Assembly (NCBI RefSeq): GCF_002000245.1
Contig: NZ_MTCM01000002.1
Span: 310,001-374,000, forward strand
From: Sphingobacterium sp. CZ-UAM
GTDB lineage: Bacteria; Bacteroidota; Bacteroidia; Sphingobacteriales; Sphingobacteriaceae
Reading direction: 5' to 3'
Length of the DNA: 64,000 nt
Position 1 is the stretch's first letter. Each line of letters opens with the position of its first letter. The position numbers and the translations under genes are program-made. This document shows, one piece after another, positions 1 through 7,867 of the stretch. The notes under the pieces were generated by a model. That model was not told the DNA's origin. It saw only the letters and a program-made list of their open reading frames with translations, and did no database searches.

Positions 1-121
1 AATGAATTTCGATTATATGCCGGAATTGAAATGGATATTTGGGTATCCGGCAGTAATGGTAGCCATGATTGTTGTCACTGTGGTGATTTACCTGTGGTTC
101 AAGAGGAAGAATTGGCTATAA
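1..121 (+). CDS. corA: CorA-family magnesium transporter, C-terminal end (partial)
   Basis: The reading frame is open from the window edge and ends at TAA 119-121. The visible 39 residues begin MNF, matching the GMN(F) loop that forms the selectivity entrance of CorA-type Mg2+/Co2+ channels. They continue with the acidic/aromatic stretch YMPELKW, then one hydrophobic transmembrane helix and a short basic tail (FKRKNWL), which is the standard end of CorA. The rest of the gene lies upstream of the window. The call rests only on this short but characteristic C-terminus. Confidence 0.8.
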   Translation, partial: MNFDYMPELKWIFGYPAVMVAMIVVTVVIYLWFKRKNWL

Positions 122-131
122 TAATGTCATT

Positions 132-1046
132 TTAGTTTTTTGCGTCCCCTACAACAATCTCCAATAGACTATCGAGTAGGGAGATCTTCAGTCGCTGTCC
201 ACGGTAGTCTTTGTGCTCGTCATCAATATGTAGCCCATCACCCTGCCATTCCATGGATAAGCGGCTGGCTCTGATTGGTTTTATTTTAAATGGCTTATTT
301 TTCCCCGCCAATAGTCCATCTATATAGGCAATCAGATCTTGACGCTGCTCTGCGGTTACGATGATGATATCAAACTCTCCATCTCCGGGATCGGCATCAG
401 CAGCGAGGACTAGCCGGGGGCCCATACTGGAGATATTCATGATTTCGACCATAATACATTCTTTTTCAATTTTACCTGCTGGAGTAACAAGTTTTAGCCG
501 TTTTGGCGGGAATGTCAGGGCCAGTTTGCGGAGCTGCATCAGCGCACATTTAATTTCCTCCTCAGCAGGAAGTGTTTCGGTATTTTTTGTGTCCATTTTT
601 TTCATCAGTACTGGAAATAAACCAAAACCAATGGACTCGATAAAATGCAAGGGCCTTCGTCCTAAACCTGTCACCATGCCGATATCGATTTTTTTGGGAT
701 AAAAATTTTTCCATTGGCTAATTGCTTTTTCAGGGTCCAACGGAATACCAAGTGAAAGGGCAATATTATTTGCAGTACCCTGAGGCAAGATTGCAATTGG
801 CCTTTTAAACCGTATTTTTTTTTCCAGTAAAGCCATAATAGTTTTTCTGATGGTACCGTCACCCCCAGCTACGGCAATGAGATTGGTGGATGGATCAATC
901 TTTTTGACAGCATCGTTTTTTGAAACCACTGTACATTGATGCCCCAGCTCTTCAATCAGCTGACAGAGCTCATCTTTACCATCATTATTATTATCTCCGG
1001 CGGCGGGATTATGGACCAGCCTTACTCTTTTGCCATATTCTTTCAT
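132..1046 (-). CDS. Diacylglycerol kinase-family lipid kinase (YegS/BmrU type)
   Basis: A 304-residue soluble protein with the diacylglycerol kinase catalytic fold. NPAAG lies at residues 13-17, the nucleotide-binding GGDGT at 61-65 and PQGTANN at 88-94, all hallmark motifs of the bacterial YegS/BmrU/DgkB group. The C-terminal half is the expected beta-sandwich. Enzymes of this family phosphorylate diacylglycerol or related lipids at the inner face of the membrane; the exact substrate cannot be read from sequence. Transcribed divergently from surE with about 50 bp between start codons. Length is normal for the family. Confidence 0.88.
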   Translation of the reverse strand: MKEYGKRVRLVHNPAAGDNNNDGKDELCQLIEELGHQCTVVSKNDAVKKIDPSTNLIAVAGGDGTIRKTIMALLEKKIRFKRPIAILPQGTANNIALSLGIPLDPEKAISQWKNFYPKKIDIGMVTGLGRRPLHFIESIGFGLFPVLMKKMDTKNTETLPAEEEIKCALMQLRKLALTFPPKRLKLVTPAGKIEKECIMVEIMNISSMGPRLVLAADADPGDGEFDIIIVTAEQRQDLIAYIDGLLAGKNKPFKIKPIRASRLSMEWQGDGLHIDDEHKDYRGQRLKISLLDSLLEIVVGDAKN

Positions 1047-1098
1047 ATCAGCTGAACAAAGCGTGGGTGAGATTGGTTTTTATATAAAACGTATAAAT

Positions 1099-1839
1099 AT
1101 GAACATACTTATCACCAATGATGATGGTATCTATTCACCAGGAATAGCAGCGCTGGCAGAAACCGCGAGGCAGTTTGGTACGGTTAGGATCGTTGCGCCA
1201 GATGTTGAACAGTCGTCCATGGGACATGCTATTACCCATTCCCGTCCACTAAATTATCGACGTTCTCCCATTACTTTTGAAGGTATTGAAGCCTTTCGGG
1301 TCAACGGGACACCGGCAGATTGTGTGGCTTTAGGCCTGCATATGTTTCCCGGTACCCAGGTGGTGCTATCCGGAATCAATATGGGCCCCAATCTTGGTAA
1401 TTCCATGTGGCACTCGGGTACCCTTGCTGCGGCCAAACAGGCTATGCTACTTGGGGCTACCGGTATCGCACTGAGTACGCCTGTTGGAAAGACAGAACCG
1501 GATTTTAAAGGTCTAGCCCAATGGACAGCCGATGTACTGAAAATCTTGCTTAACGATAAGGGCCCGGCATTGTATAATGTGAATTTCCCCCCAAAACCTC
1601 AAGGAATTTCATGGACAAGGCAATCGGTACGGCTCTATGATGGAAATGTCGTTCCGGACAAGGATCCTATGGGAAGAAAAAACTATTGGATTACGGTTGT
1701 ACCCCTTGAGCCAGCAGAAGAAGGCACAGATCGCTGGGCCGTAGAAAATAAGCTGGTCTCCATTACCCCCTTGCGGCTGGATCTGACTGCACATGATGAA
1801 CTTTCATTCAGACTGGCAAGTCAGGGAGAAACGAAATAG
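1099..1839 (+). CDS. surE: 5'/3'-nucleotidase SurE
   Basis: SurE removes phosphate from 5'- and 3'-nucleotides and acts as a survival protein in stationary phase. The ATG at 1099 is chosen because the conserved N-terminus MNILITNDDG starts exactly there; upstream in-frame codons add residues not seen in the family and would overlap the divergent kinase gene. Metal ligands are visible: Asp8-Asp9 in TNDDG, the Ser39/Ser40 pair in EQSSMGHA, and Asn94 in SGINMGPNLG. The 246-residue length is typical. Bacteroidota SurE proteins normally form dimers in the cytoplasm. Confidence 0.95.
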   Translation: MNILITNDDGIYSPGIAALAETARQFGTVRIVAPDVEQSSMGHAITHSRPLNYRRSPITFEGIEAFRVNGTPADCVALGLHMFPGTQVVLSGINMGPNLGNSMWHSGTLAAAKQAMLLGATGIALSTPVGKTEPDFKGLAQWTADVLKILLNDKGPALYNVNFPPKPQGISWTRQSVRLYDGNVVPDKDPMGRKNYWITVVPLEPAEEGTDRWAVENKLVSITPLRLDLTAHDELSFRLASQGETK

Positions 1840-1935
1840 ATAGGATAAGGCATATGAAAGCAGCAATTTTTCTTCATTGTTAAGCCCAGCAGCCATTTGT
1901 TCACGCCAGAACTTGTAGCACAACTAAAGGAATTA

Positions 1936-2205
1936 CTAAGATTCAGTTTCTTTCTTATCTAAAACAGTTCGAAATGCTTTGTATATCCCTAAACATAAGA
2001 TGATGAGACAAGTCAGTGTAAGACCAAGATATTCCACCACCCAAGCGATAAGAATTGCGACAATATGGATCTTGCCGTTTTCCGGCCTGAACATCGCCCC
2101 TGTGAAAAGATAAAAAGCAAAGGTTGCGAATACACCCAACCAGATCAGGGCATAAATATAATGTAGTGGATTTTTACTGAATTGGTATTTACTCAACATG
2201 GTCAT
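1936..2205 (-). CDS. Small two-TM membrane protein, function unknown
   Basis: An 89-residue protein with two clear hydrophobic helices (about residues 17-36 and 46-75) joined by a short polar segment, and a charged C-terminal tail (LDKKETES). I do not recognise a named family. Coding potential is supported by the regular membrane-protein layout and by an ATG preceded by an A-rich region. It is a monocistronic gene convergent with surE, leaving about 95 bp between the two stop codons. Confidence 0.6.
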   Translation of the reverse strand: MTMLSKYQFSKNPLHYIYALIWLGVFATFAFYLFTGAMFRPENGKIHIVAILIAWVVEYLGLTLTCLIILCLGIYKAFRTVLDKKETES

Positions 2206-2345
2206 CTTTAATTTAATCTCAAATATATAGCGGTTTAGAATTGTTTTATAATGGATTTACAATTCGCGAGATGAGATTTATGAATCGTTATGTTGACAGA
2301 CCAATTCTTTAAATATAGGAATGTTGGACTTTATCAGTACTAGTT

Positions 2346-2807
2346 TTAGAAATCAGCAATAATAATTTTTTTCATTCCCATCATTTTTTTGAATGCGCCG
2401 GGTTTTTTGTTTAGTTCCGCCCAATTTTCCGGACATACCTGCCAGCTTAATCCGTATTTGTCTTTCAGCCATCCGCAAACGCTCTCTTGTCCTCCATCCG
2501 ATGTAAGCGCTTCCCAGTAGTAGTCAATTTCAGCCTGGTCTTTACAGGGGATCATCAGCGAAATAGCCTCGTTAAATTTGAATTCCGGTCCAGCATTGAT
2601 CCCGATGAAACGCATTCCCAGAATCTCAAACTCTACGGTAAGCACTTTGCCAGCAAAATCCTTCTGGAAATCTGCCAGTCCTTCGGCTGCTGAATTCGGG
2701 TAATAAGTAATATTGATGATCTTGCCATCGTTGAAAACCGATAGGTAATATTCTGCGGCTTCCAGTGCGTTGTTGTCAAACCAAAGGTTTGGAATTATCT
2801 TTTGCAT
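2346..2807 (-). CDS. VOC-superfamily (PhnB-like) protein
   Basis: A 153-residue protein of the vicinal-oxygen-chelate superfamily, PhnB / '3-demethylubiquinone-9 3-methyltransferase' type. The start MQKIIPNLWFDNNALEAA is the usual opening of this group. It is followed by the paired beta-alpha-beta-beta-beta pattern with EFEILGMRFIGINAGPEF in the middle and CGWLKDKYGLSWQV near the end. Despite the legacy methyltransferase name, members are small metal-binding or binding-only proteins with diverse and mostly unknown roles. Monocistronic; no regulatory partner is visible. Confidence 0.82.
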   Translation of the reverse strand: MQKIIPNLWFDNNALEAAEYYLSVFNDGKIINITYYPNSAAEGLADFQKDFAGKVLTVEFEILGMRFIGINAGPEFKFNEAISLMIPCKDQAEIDYYWEALTSDGGQESVCGWLKDKYGLSWQVCPENWAELNKKPGAFKKMMGMKKIIIADF

Positions 2808-2906
2808 AGCTTTATATTTTTTGGTTATTTTTTTTTAGTACCGGCTACAACTGATACACTTCTATTCCATTCTATCTACATTTTGATCATTTACAGTCTT
2901 ACAAAT

Positions 2907-3147
2907 TTAAAAGATTTGTTCTTTGATCAACTTTCCATAGGATAAGAAATAATAACATAAGCCAATGGCATTTTTCTTCTCAACCAAATCACTGATGTTA
3001 TAACTGTTAAGTCTGGCCTGACTTCCAATTATGGCGAATGCGCCATAATTAGCAACGGCGGTATAAATGCTTTCCCAAATACCCGATATTCAACGGTGTT
3101 TCTGTTCCAAAATCAATCAGAAATGAAAAAATCTCCATCTTTAGCAT
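2907..3147 (-). pseudogene. Possible frameshifted small gene
   Basis: Inside a 560-bp stretch without an intact gene, two adjacent minus-strand frames look like one interrupted protein of about 80 residues. One runs from ATG 3147 (MLKMEIFSFLIDFG...) to about 3083. The other continues one base out of frame (GIWESIYTAVANYG...) to the stop at 2907. Both halves have protein-like composition and meet near 3083, suggesting a single-base indel. I do not recognise the family. The rest of 2808-3368 is AT-rich with no gene or clear signal that I can support. Confidence 0.3.
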
Positions 3148-3368
3148 CGATAAGTGAACTGATCCTAAAAGTTTAAATTTTACATAATAACTCAAGTATT
3201 GCTATTTACAATTGTCGTTTTTTTTGTCTTTTTAATGTCATTTTATCGGTTGTTTTGCTTAATTATTGCTTTTAAATGCATTAGAAAGACCTGTAGTGGT
3301 TGTACTACAGAGATTTATCTTTTTTTTATCAAATTTTGTTTCACTATGAAAAACTAAATAATCACACT

Positions 3369-3749
3369 ATGTGGGACAAAAAAAAGAGAATCCTTGTTGT
3401 CGAAGATAATGAGATTCTGTTAGGCATCATGCAATTTGTTCTTTCACGGGAAGGGTACGATCTACTCCTTGCCAAATCCGGCAAGGAAGCGCTTTCTCTG
3501 GTCTCGGACGAATCAATTGATCTGATCATTACTGATCTGGCACTACCTTTTGCCAATGGCTTTGAAATTATAGACCGGATCAGAAAGAGCAATACCAATA
3601 ATCAGGTACCGGTTATTATTATTTCAGGATATCGTGATGACAACAGTATTGTAGAGGGTTTTGAAGTGGGGGCAAATGATTATATCAAAAAGCCAATATC
3701 TCCTTCTGAACTGATTTCACGCGTACGTTTAAGAATCGGCCATGCTTAG
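3369..3749 (+). CDS. Single-domain response regulator (CheY-like receiver)
   Basis: A 126-residue stand-alone receiver domain. Acidic pocket Glu12-Asp13, phospho-acceptor Asp56 (DLIITD), switch residue Ser86 and conserved Lys108 (IKKP) are all present, so it should be phosphorylatable. There is no output domain, so it must act through a partner. The ATG at 3369 is preferred over an in-frame TTG 69 bases upstream because the receiver fold begins at once with KKRILVVEDNE. Its last 8 bases overlap the start of the HEAT-like gene. This makes it the first gene of the 3369-10078 operon and suggests phospho-control of the polysaccharide synthase. No cognate kinase is nearby. Confidence 0.9.
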   Translation: MWDKKKRILVVEDNEILLGIMQFVLSREGYDLLLAKSGKEALSLVSDESIDLIITDLALPFANGFEIIDRIRKSNTNNQVPVIIISGYRDDNSIVEGFEVGANDYIKKPISPSELISRVRLRIGHA

Positions 3750-4878
3750 CACATTGGGATATATCATCCATGATATTCGCGCCTTTTTTGAAGGTAACGG
3801 CTGGCCGGTATTTGTTATCGTTGCCCTCGTTTTGAGCGTGTTTTTTTGGACTGCTTGTCTTATTGGAATCGCCTTTTTTTATTACCGGGATTATCGATAT
3901 CGTAGAGCCTATTCTCGGATTTATCCGGCATTAAGGGATTTTATCTATGAATATATTTTGGTGGAGAACCGTACAAGCCATTTTCCGGTGGATAAATTGG
4001 GACTGGATCTGGATAATAAGCTTGTAAGTAAGGTTGTACGCCATATCTTGCACGATTTTATCTTTACAATCGGCGGGGAGAAGGGCCAAAGCATGCGCCA
4101 TCTTTTCAATGAGCTGGGTTTTGACAAAGAATCGCAATATGAAATTAGGCATTCCGCGACAAATATCGTAACCACTGTTAGGTCCTTGGCCAATCTAGCC
4201 TTGATGAAGGTGTCGATTCAGGACACTATTCTGGATCGGTTGCAGAAAAGTCCTCAGGCTGAAATCCGTGTCGCAGCATCTAAATACTTATTGCAGGTAG
4301 AAGGCGAACAGGCCTTTGATAAAGTGTTTGACGGGCTATACGGGATCAGTCAGCTTCATGCGCTTGATATCTTTCAGACAGTTGTTCAGGGAAACTATTA
4401 TGGCGATTACGCATTTTCACAGTGGTTGGAGGTATCAAAGTCCTTTGCTGTCAATAGCTTGTTCATGGACCTGATGGTCTACTATCAAGAGTTAAACGAA
4501 GCGCAGCTCTGGACATTAATTACAGCCGACAAAGAATCAAAAACGGCGTTAAAAGCGATTAACTCTTTGGGAAAGCTACTCGCTAAGGATAGTGAGGAGC
4601 GACTGCAGGCATTATATACGGAGGAAAGCAGCCTGGCAGCTAAATTGGAAATACTGAAGGCGCTCGGACGTGTTGGCCAAGGAAAGTCAATTGATTTTCT
4701 GAACGGATTGTTTATGGACGCCAATTTGCCCTTGAGCCTGCGAAAGCATGCTTATCGCTCATTGGTCGCCCAAAAACCTTATAGTTCAGCGCTGTTGCGA
4801 AAAATTGAGGAGCAGGTGGATGGCGAAGAGCGCAAACTCGTTCGTTCTATTAATCATCCGATGGTCCACTACATTTAG
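3742..4878 (+). CDS. Membrane-anchored HEAT-repeat-like protein
   Basis: A 378-residue protein with one strong N-terminal transmembrane helix (about residues 19-50) followed by a long all-helical region with repeated 30-40-residue helix pairs. One example is the stretch containing AEIRVAASKYLL, and another the stretch LAAKLEILKALGRVGQGKS, as in HEAT repeats. Such solenoids bind proteins. Lying between a receiver protein and a GT2 synthase, it is a plausible adaptor that transmits the phosphorylation state to the membrane synthase; this is inference. It overlaps the regulator by 8 bp and ends 14 bp before the synthase. Confidence 0.72.
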   Translation: MLSTLGYIIHDIRAFFEGNGWPVFVIVALVLSVFFWTACLIGIAFFYYRDYRYRRAYSRIYPALRDFIYEYILVENRTSHFPVDKLGLDLDNKLVSKVVRHILHDFIFTIGGEKGQSMRHLFNELGFDKESQYEIRHSATNIVTTVRSLANLALMKVSIQDTILDRLQKSPQAEIRVAASKYLLQVEGEQAFDKVFDGLYGISQLHALDIFQTVVQGNYYGDYAFSQWLEVSKSFAVNSLFMDLMVYYQELNEAQLWTLITADKESKTALKAINSLGKLLAKDSEERLQALYTEESSLAAKLEILKALGRVGQGKSIDFLNGLFMDANLPLSLRKHAYRSLVAQKPYSSALLRKIEEQVDGEERKLVRSINHPMVHYI

Positions 4879-4892
4879 ATGAAAGGTTTGAT

Positions 4893-6329
4893 ATGACACA
4901 TTTTATTTCTTCGGTAGAGTTTATTTTTGGATTGTACTGTTTGTTACTCTTAGCTGTGTATGTGATGCTGTTTCGCATGTCATCGCTTTCGATTCGCAGG
5001 AATCTCCGACAGCGCGGCTCAAGACGGATCCAAACATTATTGGAATCCGAGATTGCGCCAGGAGTTAGTATCGTCGCACCTGCTTACAATGAGTCAGTGA
5101 CTATCGTAAATAATGTGCGTTCATTGATGACGCTGTTTTATCCACGGTATGAGGTCGTGATCGTTAATGACGGAAGTAAAGATGATACTTTGCCAAAACT
5201 GATCAAAGAATTTGATCTGGTGGCGGTCGATTTTTTGGTTGATTACCTGGTGCCCTGCAAGGAAATTAAAGGGATTTATAAATCGCGTGATATTTCCCAT
5301 AAACACCTGACTGTCGTTGACAAGATAAACGGCGGAAGCAAGGCTGATGCGGTCAATGCAGGGATAAACGTTGCGGCTTTTCCGTACATATTGAATACAG
5401 ATGTTGACTGCGTACTTGCCAATGATACGTTGGTGTATCTGATGGAGGCTGTATTGGACGCTAAGGAACGTGTCATCGCTGTGGGGGCCACTTTACGGAT
5501 GTCAAACTCGAGTTATGTGGACTCAGGGATGTTGGTTGAGGCGGCCTTACCTAAACCCATCCTGGCGCGGTTTCAGGAGATGGAGTACATCCGGTCATAC
5601 CTTCTCGGTAAAATGGGATGGAATTATCTGAATTGTATTCCCAATGTATCTGGTGGTCTTGGTTTGTTTGACAAGGAAATTCTTATTGCGGCCGGTGGAT
5701 ATGATCCAAAATCGCTGGGGGAGGATATGGAGATGGTCACTAGGATGTGTATGAAGATGTGCGACAATAACGAAAAATATGAGGTCAAATATATTCCCCA
5801 AACATTATGCTGGACTGAGGGACCAGATAGCCTCAAAATGTTAACCCGGCAGCGTATCCGATGGGCTAGGGGCTTGATGCAGATCATGCGTACCCACCGC
5901 AAGGCTTTCTTCAATCCCAGCTATAAAAGGTTTGGGCTGGTCGTATTTCCCTACAATGCTATTTTTGAATTCTTTGCACCGATTATGGAAATTCTGGGTA
6001 TTTTCTTTTATATCTACCTGATCCTGACAAACGGCATCAATTGGCAGATGGCCATCCTGCTGCTGGTTTTCGTATATATGTTTTCGGTTTTTTTAACCAG
6101 CTTTTCGATCTTATTGGACAATTATGTCTATAAATATTACAAACGTAGGCAGGATATTGTCCGCTTATGCCTCACCGCATTTTTAGAACCTTTTATCTAT
6201 CACCCGATCATTGTGTACAGTTCAATCAAAGGATATATACAGGAGCTCTTTGGTAAAAAACATGCTTGGGGAGAAATGAAACGCAAAGGGACCTTAACAC
6301 CCTTATCACCAAATGGAGCTAAAAAATAG
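4893..6329 (+). CDS. Membrane GT2 glycosyltransferase, processive polysaccharide synthase type
   Basis: A 478-residue inner-membrane synthase. One TM helix at the N-terminus is followed by a GT-A domain with VAPAYNES (about 61-68), VNDGSKDDT, the DVD metal motif at 170-172, GEDMEM (about 277-282, catalytic base region) and QRIRW at 320-324, the QxxRW signature of processive enzymes such as PgaC, cellulose and hyaluronan synthases. At least three further TM helices follow. It should polymerise a beta-linked polysaccharide from UDP-sugar and extrude it across the inner membrane. Substrate is not deducible; PgaC-like GlcNAc is the closest analogy. Operon neighbours supply regulation and outer-membrane export. 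Confidence 0.9.
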   Translation: MTHFISSVEFIFGLYCLLLLAVYVMLFRMSSLSIRRNLRQRGSRRIQTLLESEIAPGVSIVAPAYNESVTIVNNVRSLMTLFYPRYEVVIVNDGSKDDTLPKLIKEFDLVAVDFLVDYLVPCKEIKGIYKSRDISHKHLTVVDKINGGSKADAVNAGINVAAFPYILNTDVDCVLANDTLVYLMEAVLDAKERVIAVGATLRMSNSSYVDSGMLVEAALPKPILARFQEMEYIRSYLLGKMGWNYLNCIPNVSGGLGLFDKEILIAAGGYDPKSLGEDMEMVTRMCMKMCDNNEKYEVKYIPQTLCWTEGPDSLKMLTRQRIRWARGLMQIMRTHRKAFFNPSYKRFGLVVFPYNAIFEFFAPIMEILGIFFYIYLILTNGINWQMAILLLVFVYMFSVFLTSFSILLDNYVYKYYKRRQDIVRLCLTAFLEPFIYHPIIVYSSIKGYIQELFGKKHAWGEMKRKGTLTPLSPNGAKK

Positions 6330-6333
6330 AGCA

Positions 6334-7866
6334 ATGAAAAAATTATTGATATTAATAGTCGTTTTCTGTCAGTCCTTGTTAGCGGATACCATTTTAGCAC
6401 AGGTGGTCTGGCAAAATAAAAAATACGATGTGGATAGTTTAGTGCCGCAGGCAATCCGCTATCTGCATCAGGGGAAGCTTGACCAGTCGATTATGCTGAG
6501 CCGGACGGTATTGGCAAAATACCCGCAGTACACTGATTTTAACTATATCCTGGGATTGAGTTATCAAAAGATGGGACGGGTAGAATGGGCTATTCCCTAT
6601 TTCGAAACTGTAATAGCAAATGATGCGAAGTATAAAGACAGCTACTCAGCCTTGGCACTATCGTATGAAGCGAAAGGCGATATAGACAAAGCTACTAAGG
6701 TTTGGCAGCTGGCACGAACGCGATTTCCTGATGATATGGAGCTGGCAGCAGCTTATCGGGAATTTGAAGCCAGGAGTATACGGAATGCCGTTAACCGTAA
6801 CCTCGACAATTGGTACAAAGAAGGCCTCAAATGTATTGAACGAGGAGAGCTGCAAAACGCCATTTCGATTTCGGACAGCATGCAGCAGGCAGATGCTAGC
6901 GATAAGCGTTATTTATACCTCCGCACCAGTGCTTATATGGCCGGTAAGGACTATAATAAAGCCAAAAGTGGCTATGAGATGCTTTGGGATAAAGGGGATA
7001 CTACGCTGTTTATTCGTGAGCAGTTAGCTAATATCGCTGCTGTAAATAAAGATTATCGGACCGCTTTGTCCTATACCGAACAGCTGCAACAGCAATCACC
7101 GCAAGTGGAGCGCTATCGTCAACAGGCAAAGGTATACCGGGAAAATTTACCCTATCGTTACTATGTAGGGTTCAATCATACCCAAAGCGCACAAGATAGA
7201 CCCAATGGGCACTTCTTTATTTCCGGGGTGGAGTATGGAAAAAAAGTGGGTGCAAAGGATATGGTCATAGGTCAATTTAACTATGGAAACAGAAGGGGCG
7301 AAAAAGGGTATCAGGTGGGATTAGAGGCCTGGCTGAATTATAGCGAAAAAATATATGCCTATCATCATCTTGCCTGGGCTGATGGAACAGTATTTCCGAC
7401 CTGGCGGGCCGCATATAGTCTTTATCGGGAGGCAGGGCCTTGGCTCTTTGATCTAGGTGGGCGTTATGTTCGGTCAGCAGACCATACCAACAACTATGGC
7501 ATGGTGGCCTCCGCTGGCCGCTATTTTGGGCCGACCTTTATCTACCTCCGGGGATTTTTATTGCATGATGAACAGCGTTGGAATCAAGCCTACTCACTGG
7601 CTGTAAGACATTATTACAATAGCGAAAAGCCTAATTCTTATGTCACTATCATTGGCAATATCGGCACATCTCCGGACGACCCTTCCCGGTATCAGTTTTT
7701 GAACAACAGATTTGGATTTTTGTCGCGATCAGTCAATGCCGGATGGCAACATCGTATCGAAAGCTGGGGATTTACGCTTATGGGCGGTTGGAGTTATTAC
7801 AAGGTTGCTGAAAATAGGTTTATGAATCAATATGATCTAAATCTCTCATTAAGGAAATATTTTTAA
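6334..7866 (+). CDS. TPR protein with YaiO-type outer-membrane beta-barrel
   Basis: About 510 residues. The ATG at 6334 gives a good signal peptide (MKKLLILIVVFCQSLLADT, cleavage near ILAQ); an upstream in-frame ATG at 6313 overlaps the synthase gene. Residues about 25-280 form tetratricopeptide repeats (for example YNYILGLSYQKMGRVEWAI-like helix pairs). The last 230 residues alternate aromatic/hydrophobic beta-strands and end in LSLRKYF, a terminal aromatic typical of outer-membrane barrels. The TPR-plus-barrel layout matches PgaA/AlgK-AlgE logic and YaiO-family proteins, so it is probably the exopolysaccharide export porin. Start and stop nearly touch neighbours (4 bp and 1 bp). Confidence 0.85.
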   Translation: MKKLLILIVVFCQSLLADTILAQVVWQNKKYDVDSLVPQAIRYLHQGKLDQSIMLSRTVLAKYPQYTDFNYILGLSYQKMGRVEWAIPYFETVIANDAKYKDSYSALALSYEAKGDIDKATKVWQLARTRFPDDMELAAAYREFEARSIRNAVNRNLDNWYKEGLKCIERGELQNAISISDSMQQADASDKRYLYLRTSAYMAGKDYNKAKSGYEMLWDKGDTTLFIREQLANIAAVNKDYRTALSYTEQLQQQSPQVERYRQQAKVYRENLPYRYYVGFNHTQSAQDRPNGHFFISGVEYGKKVGAKDMVIGQFNYGNRRGEKGYQVGLEAWLNYSEKIYAYHHLAWADGTVFPTWRAAYSLYREAGPWLFDLGGRYVRSADHTNNYGMVASAGRYFGPTFIYLRGFLLHDEQRWNQAYSLAVRHYYNSEKPNSYVTIIGNIGTSPDDPSRYQFLNNRFGFLSRSVNAGWQHRIESWGFTLMGGWSYYKVAENRFMNQYDLNLSLRKYF

Positions 7867-7867
7867 T

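Noticed and set aside
1030..1098. Upstream in-frame start for surE
   Set aside because: The extra 23 residues precede the conserved MNILITNDDG and overlap the divergent kinase gene.
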